The notes below the pieces were generated by a model, which was not told where the DNA came from, searched no databases, and saw only the letters and a program-made list of their open reading frames with translations. Positions 1 through 6,000 of a DNA stretch of 6,348 bases are shown here, piece by piece; the stretch's first letter is position 1; each line of letters starts with the position of its first letter. A program made the position numbers and the translations under genes. The stretch lies in contig JAQGPE010000082.1 of NCBI GenBank assembly GCA_028293225.1, forward strand, positions 1 through 6,348, given 5' to 3'. The DNA comes from Akkermansiaceae bacterium (GTDB taxonomy: Bacteria > Verrucomicrobiota > Verrucomicrobiia > Verrucomicrobiales > Akkermansiaceae).

Positions 1-479
1 AACAGCAGCGGCCCCGAGGAGTCGCCGCTATCCAGGTATCTGACAAACGTCTCCGCGATCAGGTCGTCCTCCTTTTTCCCGTCCAGCAGCGGCTGGTTCG
101 GCACGCCCAGCAGCAGCGCGACGGGGGCCTTGATCTTGCCCGCCAGCATCGCCGCATAGAGAGCCCGCTCTTCGGAGGCGCCGCCGCCGTCGTTGATCAG
201 CAGCACCTTGTCTGTCGGAACCCCGGCAGGCAGCACCACCAGCAGGTCATGGGTCCAGGTGATCCCCTCCCAGACCTGCGAGGTCAGCTTCAGCCGCCAG
301 CCCTTGATCGTGCCGAGGTCCCGGGTGTCCTCAATGGTCCAGCCGTAGGCGGGCTCAGGCTTCGCCACGTAGTCCGCCAGTTCCGCAGGCACGGCCGGCA
401 TCTCCCTGGCAGGCAAAACGGCCGCCGCTCCCCACAGCAGCATCAGGAGGGGCAGCAGGATTTTTCCGGTCAAACGCAT
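1..479 (-). CDS. PhoPQ-activated pathogenicity-related (PqaA-type) exported protein, 3' end cut by window
   Basis: The 159 codons present begin MRLTGKILLPLL and form a clear signal peptide: Arg and Lys near the N-terminus, a Leu-rich core at about residues 8-17, then GAAAVLPA as a likely cleavage region. The protein is therefore exported. The mature part has the features I associate with the PhoPQ-activated pathogenicity-related family: an opening LADYVAKPEPAYGW, then LTSQVWEGITW, LLINDGGG, and GVPNQPL followed by DLIAETFVRYLDSGD. Family members are predicted alpha/beta-hydrolase-like secreted proteins of about 400-500 residues, including Salmonella PqaA and Dictyostelium AprA. Their substrate is unknown to me. 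The expected nucleophile region lies beyond the left edge. The start is fixed by an in-frame TAG four codons upstream; a weak AGGGTGGG lies just before the ATG. The gene is divergent from the BlaI-like gene, and a candidate operator lies 56 bp upstream of its start. Confidence 0.8.
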   Translation of the reverse strand, partial: MRLTGKILLPLLMLLWGAAAVLPAREMPAVPAELADYVAKPEPAYGWTIEDTRDLGTIKGWRLKLTSQVWEGITWTHDLLVVLPAGVPTDKVLLINDGGGASEERALYAAMLAGKIKAPVALLLGVPNQPLLDGKKEDDLIAETFVRYLDSGDSSGPLL

Positions 480-534
480 CCGCCCACCCTAGCGAGCAAT
501 CCTTCTCCAGCAAGGAACCCTCTTTCGCCGCCCC

Positions 535-558
535 GAAAAACTAAGATTTTATTCTTCC
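535..558. promoter_or_regulatory. Candidate repressor operator 1 (divergent intergenic region)
   Basis: The site reads GAAAAACTA, six-base spacer AGATTT, then TATTCTTCC. It matches 15 of 18 arm positions of the motif GAAAGAATA-N6-TATTCTTTC, which occurs twice more before the protease gene with the same spacer length. It lies 41 bp upstream of the BlaI-like ATG and 55 bp upstream of the divergent exported-protein ATG. That is where an autoregulatory BlaI-type operator would be expected. A weak -10-like TAAGAT (542-547, plus strand) and a TAAAAT (551-546, minus strand) fall inside it, but no good -35 element accompanies either. The sequence match is direct observation; operator function is inference. 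Confidence 0.55.
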
Positions 559-599
559 CTGCCCGGACTTTCCCGCAGAGATTCCGGACGACTCGACCC

Positions 600-1004
600 A
601 TGGCCGCGAAGAAACCCCAGTCTTCCGTATTCAAGCAGCTGACCCGCCGGGAGCGTGAAATCCTGGAGGTGATCCACCGCCTGCGCACCCCGACGCTCAG
701 CGAAATCATCCAGGAGATGGACGCTCCCTCCGCGCGCGCGGCGATCCGCACCCACCTCAACATCATGGAGGAAAAGGGCTACGTGACCCACACCAAGCGC
801 AGCCGCGAATTCGTCTACGAGGCCTGCCAGAATCGCGACACCGAGGCCAAGTCGCTGTTCCGCAGCCTGCTCGCGAACTTTTTCGACGGCTCCTTCAAGA
901 AGGCCCTGACCAGTCATCTTTCCGATCCCGACACCAAGCTCGACCGCGCCGAGATCGAGGAGATCGAGGACCTGCTCGAGAAGATCAAAAAGAAGAAACG
1001 CTAG
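600..1004 (+). CDS. BlaI/MecI/CopY-family winged-helix transcriptional repressor
   Basis: This 134-residue protein matches the length and layout of BlaI/MecI repressors, which bind palindromic operators as dimers and are inactivated through a partner M56 membrane protease. Residues 14-75 form the winged helix: LTRREREILEVIHRL (helix 1), TLSEIIQEM (helix 2), the recognition helix around SARAAIRTHLNIMEEKGY (44-61), and a wing ending EFVYEA. Residues 82-134 form the C-terminal dimerisation helices (SLFRSLLANFFDG, ALTSHL, then an acidic and lysine-rich RAEIEEIEDLLEKIKKKK). By eye alignment, the position of the S. aureus BlaI cleavage bond (Asn101-Phe102) falls near His106-Leu107. The ATG at 600 is chosen because it starts the family-typical N-terminus; the reading frame stays open upstream to 249, but that translation looks like no protein. 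There is no convincing Shine-Dalgarno sequence. The BlaR1-like partner follows after 28 bases, so the two probably form one operon, likely autoregulated through the site at 535-558. Confidence 0.93.
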   Translation: MAAKKPQSSVFKQLTRREREILEVIHRLRTPTLSEIIQEMDAPSARAAIRTHLNIMEEKGYVTHTKRSREFVYEACQNRDTEAKSLFRSLLANFFDGSFKKALTSHLSDPDTKLDRAEIEEIEDLLEKIKKKKR

Positions 1005-1032
1005 CCCCAGGATCGAACCGCCGCCCCTTCCC

Positions 1033-2982
1033 GTGACCGCCGTTTTCCAGACCATCTGCGAGGCCCTGCCGGTCGTCACCGTGCTGCTGGCGCTCCCGGC
1101 CCTGTGGCGGAATCCACGACTGTCCGCGGCCCGCGTGCACGTGCTGCTGCTGACCTGCGCGCTGCTGGCGCTGGCGGCGCCACTGTCGCTGAAGGTGCTG
1201 CCGAAATGGCGGATCCTCCCGGCGATGCCGGGGACATCCACCGCCGTGATTCCAGCCTCCCCATCGCCCGCGGTGCAGGGGCGAAAGGCGGCCCTGCTTT
1301 CCCGGTCGCATCCGGCCCCGCTGCCCGCGCTTCCAGCTGCGCGGCCGGCTCCGGAATCCTACCGCCCGTGGTTCCGCGGGATCGCCATGGTCTGGCTGGC
1401 GGGAACGCTGCTGGGCCTGGTGGCGCTGACCCGCCAGGCCTACGCACGCCGCCGCCTGATGGCCGGCTCCCGGGCCCCGGACGGAAATGGGGCGGAGACC
1501 GCCGACCGGCTGCGACGCTGGCTGGGCATCCGACGCGAGGTGCAAGTCCGGGTGCATCCCGACTACGAATCACCCGTGACCTGGGGCGTGCTGCGCCCGG
1601 TCATCCTGCTGCCCGGCGACTCCCGCCACTGGCCGGAATCCCAACGCCGGATCGTGCTGACTCATGAGCTGGGCCACATCCAGCGCCACGACGCCCTCAG
1701 CGGTTGGATCCTGCAGGCGCTGCTGATCGTCTACTGGTTCCATCCGCTGGCCTGGCGGCTGGCCCGCCGCGCCGTCACCTACCGCGAACTGGCCTGCGAC
1801 GACCTGGTGATCCGCGCCGGCCTGGATCCCGATCAATACGCGACCTGCCTGGGAGCCGCCCTTTTGCGCGCCCAGGCCCCGGCCGCCCTGCCCGCCACGA
1901 TGGCCGCTTTCGCCCAGCCGCATCCCGCCCTGCAGAGGATGCGCAACATCCTCGACGCCGGCCGCGAGCGCAGCGCGCTGGGCCTCGACGGACTGGTGCG
2001 CGCCTCGGCGCCCGCCACGCTGACTGCCGTTGCCCTTTCCTCGCTCGGTTTCAAGATTTCCTCGGAGATCCAGCCCGTCACCGCCCGCTGGATCGCCCCG
2101 GCTCACTCCGAGCCTGCCTTCTCCGTTTGGAAAGAGGTGGTCGCGCCGGTGATCGCCCAGATCACCGCCCCGGACACGCCACGGCTGCAGGCTCCCGCCA
2201 TCGTTCAGGATCCGATTCCTACAGAGCCAATCGCCGAAGCCCCGGTCTTCCCCGCCCCGGTGGCTAAAACCGCCTACCCGCCTTTCATCGCCGGCAGCCC
2301 GCTGCCGTCTGCTCAGGAAGCCTACCCGGAAGCGCCGCCTGCCGTCCCCGCAACGCCCGCCGCGCCGCGCCGCCTTTCCCCCCTGCGCCAGGTGGCCGCC
2401 TGGAACAGCCTCCGCAAAGTCCCCTCGAAAAATCCAGCGACCGGCGACAGCCCCGGGACCGTCATCTCCGGCCCTGCTCCGGCAGCCGGTGGCGGCAAAG
2501 CGCCCGCCTCCCCCAACTCGAGCCCGCTGCTGGTTTCCCAGACGCCTCCTCCGCCAGCTACCGAACCTGCCGTAGGAATCACCCCAAGGGACCCGGTTTC
2601 CTATCCGGTCAAGACCACCGAGCCCGCCGGCGCCGCGGGAGAACTCACGCAGCAGGAGGCGACCGCCGCGTATTCGGTGACTGGCGTCTCGAGCACGGAA
2701 GCCGCCATGATCCCCTCTTCCGGCGATCTTTTCCTGATCGACTCGCCGCTCGGCGGGCACCTGGCGCTCACCTACCTCGCGGCCTCCGGCAGCAGCACCG
2801 CGGGGGTGAGAATCTCACCCGATGACGTGAGCTGGTTCTCCGCCCCCAGCCTGCTGGTCGAGGTCTGCCGGACTCCGCTGGGAGATGGCGTCGACGAGAT
2901 CACCGTCGCCCTGCGCGATCCGGTCGACTACTCGCCGTTTCACTTCCTGCGCGCTCCAGCCGCCACGAAATCGAAAGAATAA
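1033..2982 (+). CDS. BlaR1-like M56-family membrane zinc metallopeptidase / signal transducer with an atypical C-terminal domain
   Basis: This 649-residue integral membrane protein is a probable sensor that inactivates the BlaI-like repressor. Likely membrane segments lie at about residues 11-25, 33-52, 115-133 and 222-240, with a possible fifth at about 322-340. The cytoplasmic-facing zinc site is intact: HELGH at 211-215 (HELGHIQRHD) and Glu252 in RELACDD, the usual third ligand. LRPVILLPG (187-195) is also typical of M56. After residue 350 the protein departs from BlaR1: a Pro/Ala-rich stretch (about 370-540) replaces the penicillin-binding domain, and no SxxK/KTG set is visible. Residues about 565-645 (RISPDDVSWFS, VEVCRTPLGDGVDEITV, FHFLRAP) resemble the beta-rich domain ending many Verrucomicrobial secreted proteins. 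The GTG at 1033 is preferred because the next Met (65) would remove the first two membrane segments. No good Shine-Dalgarno is present. The stop codon lies inside candidate operator 2. The sensed signal is unknown. Confidence 0.92.
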   Translation: MTAVFQTICEALPVVTVLLALPALWRNPRLSAARVHVLLLTCALLALAAPLSLKVLPKWRILPAMPGTSTAVIPASPSPAVQGRKAALLSRSHPAPLPALPAARPAPESYRPWFRGIAMVWLAGTLLGLVALTRQAYARRRLMAGSRAPDGNGAETADRLRRWLGIRREVQVRVHPDYESPVTWGVLRPVILLPGDSRHWPESQRRIVLTHELGHIQRHDALSGWILQALLIVYWFHPLAWRLARRAVTYRELACDDLVIRAGLDPDQYATCLGAALLRAQAPAALPATMAAFAQPHPALQRMRNILDAGRERSALGLDGLVRASAPATLTAVALSSLGFKISSEIQPVTARWIAPAHSEPAFSVWKEVVAPVIAQITAPDTPRLQAPAIVQDPIPTEPIAEAPVFPAPVAKTAYPPFIAGSPLPSAQEAYPEAPPAVPATPAAPRRLSPLRQVAAWNSLRKVPSKNPATGDSPGTVISGPAPAAGGGKAPASPNSSPLLVSQTPPPPATEPAVGITPRDPVSYPVKTTEPAGAAGELTQQEATAAYSVTGVSSTEAAMIPSSGDLFLIDSPLGGHLALTYLAASGSSTAGVRISPDDVSWFSAPSLLVEVCRTPLGDGVDEITVALRDPVDYSPFHFLRAPAATKSKE

Positions 2983-2996
2983 GAAATTATTCTTTT
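2973..2996. promoter_or_regulatory. Candidate repressor operator 2, overlapping the BlaR1-like stop codon
   Basis: The site reads GAAAGAATA, spacer AGAAAT, then TATTCTTTT. It can also be read as a perfect 9-bp inverted repeat, AAAGAATAA / TTATTCTTT (2974-2982 and 2987-2995), separated by GAAA. It shares its left arm exactly with the site at 3023-3046, centre to centre 50 bp away. The last three bases of the left arm in the 9-bp reading are the TAA stop of the BlaR1-like gene. A TTGACT at 2995-3000 resembles a -35 element but has no -10 at a normal distance. A GAAA-loop hairpin could act as a terminator, but the stem has only one G-C pair; repetition of the motif elsewhere favours protein binding to DNA. 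Confidence 0.6.
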
Positions 2997-3014
2997 GACT
3001 TGCAGAGGAGACTC

Positions 3015-3032
3015 ATGCCCGCGAAAGAATAA
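3015..3032 (+). other. Five-codon minigene (MPAKE) with its own Shine-Dalgarno, upstream of the protease
   Basis: GAGGAG at 3005-3010 is the best Shine-Dalgarno seen in the intergenic regions. Four bases later comes an ATG that reads Met-Pro-Ala-Lys-Glu and ends at TAA (3030-3032). It is in the same frame as the protease and stops 18 bases before the protease ATG. It could be a translated leader, a ribosome-loading site allowing reinitiation at 3051, or the remnant of a former longer N-terminus. The last codons overlap the left arm of operator 3. If transcription starts downstream of about 3045, the minigene would not be transcribed and is chance. Confidence 0.25.
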
Positions 3033-3046
3033 TTTTATATTCTTTC
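3023..3046. promoter_or_regulatory. Candidate repressor operator 3, immediately upstream of the protease start
   Basis: The site reads GAAAGAATA, spacer ATTTTA, then TATTCTTTC. It is a perfect 9-bp inverted repeat (3023-3031 and 3038-3046) with a six-base spacer, ending four bases before the protease ATG. A -10-like TATATT sits inside it at 3036-3041. If that is used, transcription would begin at about 3048, giving a nearly leaderless protease mRNA, and bound repressor would cover the promoter directly. No good -35 lies at the matching distance (TCATGC, 3013-3018), so the promoter itself is uncertain. The symmetry and its recurrence are direct observations; repressor binding is inferred from the adjacent BlaI-like gene. 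Confidence 0.65.
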
Positions 3047-3050
3047 AGCA

Positions 3051-6000
3051 ATGAGACTCCACCCGACGTTCCTCTGCGCATTCCTCTTTCTGCTGGCACT
3101 CGTTGCCGTCATCCCGCTGCGGCGCTGGCAGGCCACGCGAGAGCCGTCCGCAACTCATCCCGGAATCTTCCCGGTTTCCACCTCCCAGGCCGCGGCGCCT
3201 CTGCCAGCCCGGGCTTCCCCGCGCGCTGCCACTCCCTCCGCCGGACATCCCATCGACCGGCTGGTGAAAGGCGGCGAACTGCTGGCCCGCGTCTCCAGCC
3301 CCACCGCGGCCGGCCGCCACGTCACCAGCATCTACCGGACCGGCTTCAAGTATCCGCTGATCCGGGTGGAGGATGACTACTCCGCCACCGATGCCGAGAA
3401 CCACCCGTCGCGCCGCGTCAGCATGGTCGCGGACCACCTGCTGGTGCGGATCGAAAACGGCTCGCAGCCGCTGCTCGACCGCTTCCTGGCCAGTCACCCG
3501 AAGGTTTCCGTGCTCAGCCGCCTGGACACCGGCGAACACGTGCTGCTGAGCTTTCCCGAGCCGCTTTCCACTGCGGCCATGCAGGGCTGGATCACCCTGC
3601 TCCGGCAAAGCGGGCTGACCACCGCCGAGCCCGACTACCTCCAGCAGATCGCCGCCGTGCCGGACGACAGCAGCTATCCCAGCCTGTGGGGACTGCACAA
3701 CACCGGCCAGACCGGCGGGACGAGTGGAGCCGACATCGACGCCCAGGACGCCTGGGACATCACCACCGGCAGCAGCAGCGTCATCGTCGGGATCGTCGAT
3801 TCCGGCATGGACTACACCCACAACGATCTGGCCCCGAACGTCTGGAGCAACGCCGCCGGCCAGCACGGTCACGACTACTACGACGATGACAACGACCCGC
3901 TGGACAGCAGCGCCTCCAGCCACGGCACGCATGTGGCCGGGACCATCGGCGCGGCCGGCAACAACGGCCAGGGCGTCACCGGCGTGAACTGGAGCGTCAA
4001 GATGATGTCGGTCCGTTTCATCGGACCGTCCGGCACCGGCGCCACCTCCGACGCCATCTCCTGCATCCGCTTCGCCACCGACAATGGAGCGAAAGTACTA
4101 AACAACTCGTGGGGAAGCTCCGGCGGCAGCCCGGGCGACAGCTTGGACACCGAGATCAAGCGCGCCAAAACCCACGGCGTGCTCTTCGTCGCCGCCGCGG
4201 CCAATGGCGGCGACGACCAGATCGGCGACGACAACGACCAGATCCCCGTCTACCCGGCCAACTACCCGGAGGACAACATCATCTCCGTCGCCGCCACCGA
4301 CAGCGCCGACCACCTGGCCTCCTTCTCGAACTACGGCCACACCACCGTCGATCTCGCCGCCCCCGGCGTGAGCATTTACAGCACCCTGCCGGGCAACCGC
4401 TACGGTCTGATGAGCGGCACCTCCATGGCCACCCCGCACGTCACCGGCGCCGCCGCCCTGGTGCTGGCCGCCAACAGCACCCTCACCTACGCCCAGGTCC
4501 GCACGAGACTGCTCGGCAATACCGACGCCCTCGCCACTCTCAACGGCAGCACGGTCAGCGGCGGTCGCCTGAATGCCTACAAGGCGATCCAGGATCTCGG
4601 CGGCCCGGTCCTGCAACTGACCCGCAAGGACTACGCCGTCACCACCGGCAATGGCGACGCTTTCCTCAACCCCGGCGAAACCGTCGCACTCAACCTGACC
4701 CTGGCCAATACCGGCTCCGTGGCCGCTTCCTCCGCCACCATCACCGCCGCTCTTTCCGCCGGCGCGCCCGCCACTCTCAACCCAACCCAGATCACCACCG
4801 CCAGCCTCGCCCCCAACGCCACCCTTACCCTCGACTCCGCCTTTCAACTCACCCTCGGAAATCCCGCCACCCTGCCTGCCACCTTCACCGTCACCTTCTC
4901 CATGACGTCCCCCTCCAGCACCCGCAGTTGGACCGATACGCTGCAACTGACCGTTCGGAATCCCGCCACTCTCGCCGGCACCGTGACCCGCGCCGCCACC
5001 GGCGCGCCGATCCCCGGCGCCACCATCACGATCCGCGGCCCGGTGAATCACGACCTCGTCACCGACTCCTCCGGCCACTACCAGGTCGCCACCGTCGCGG
5101 GATCTTTCACCGTCGCCGCCAGCGCCACCGGCCTCGCCGCCTCCGAGGTGCGTAGTATCAATGCCACCGCCAGCACCGCACCGGTCGATTTCGCCCTCGG
5201 GACCGCCAGCCTGGAACTCACTCCCGCGACCTTCGATCTCACCGTCCCCGCCAACCAGACGCGGACGATTTCCCTCAATGCGAAAGCCAGCGGCGACACT
5301 CCGCGCGACCTCGCCTTCGACTTGAAAATCGCCGGCAGCGGCCTGGCGGCAAATGTCCTCTACGGCGCCCGCTTCACCCCGGCCGGGGGCGTCGAGCTGC
5401 TCGACCTCGACCCCGCCACCGGCGCGCAACTGGCCCTCCGCACCCTGCCGGACCTCTCGGCCTACGGCGACCTCTACGACATGGCCCATTTCAATCAGAA
5501 GCTCTGGTTACTATGCGGACAGTATCTGGGCGGCGGCGGCCTGGCCTACTCCCTGGTCCCCTATGACTTGAACTCCGGCTCGCTCGGCACGCCGGTCACC
5601 CTGACCACGCAGCTCACCTGGCTGGTCAAGCTCTTCGCCGCCGGCCAGGACCTGCTGGTCACCACCGGCTCCGACTCCGGGGAGTTGCTGCTTCAGAAAA
5701 TCGACACCACCACCGGCGCCCTCACCCAGGTGGCCACGCTGCCCGCCACCAGCAGCGGGAATCTCACCTGGAGTTCCGCCCGCAAGTCGGTCTTCTCCAT
5801 CGATTCCGGCTCGCTCGTGCAGGAGTATCTCTACCCGGCCTTCACTCCGGCCACCGCCTGGCCGCTGTCCTCCGGCTACACCGGGATGGCCTACAGCGAC
5901 ACGGCCAACGCCCTGTTCATCTCCGCCTACCAGTTCAGCAACGGCTTCCCAGCCTCCCTGACTGTCCAGAAAAGGAATCCCGCCACTGGCGCCCTGATCA

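Noticed and set aside
249..599. Upstream extension of the BlaI-like gene to an ATG at 249
   Set aside because: The extra 117 residues are low-complexity and antisense to the signal-peptide-bearing exported-protein gene. The family N-terminus begins at 600.
2410..2640. Possible disruption or frameshift in the BlaR1-like gene where it becomes Pro/Ala-rich
   Set aside because: The frame stays open and ends in a recognisable beta-rich domain, so the segment is better read as a flexible extracytoplasmic linker.
1104..2760. Long alternative frames on both strands within the BlaR1-like gene
   Set aside because: They are Gly/Arg/Pro-rich shadows of GC-rich coding DNA. Only the frame starting at 1033 contains membrane segments and HELGH.
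2974..2996. Rho-independent terminator after the BlaR1-like gene
   Set aside because: The stem has a single G-C pair and the T run is short. The same sequence recurs before two genes, which fits operators better.
2995..3000. TTGACT as a -35 box for the protease gene
   Set aside because: At 16-18 bases downstream lies GC-rich CCCGCG rather than any -10-like sequence, so it is not supported as part of a sigma-70-type promoter.
4098..5489. Open frame of 463 codons on the minus strand opposite the protease
   Set aside because: Its translation is dominated by Gly, Val, Ala and Arg with no domain, as expected for the antisense of a GC-rich gene. The plus-strand frame carries a complete S8 active site and continuous domains.
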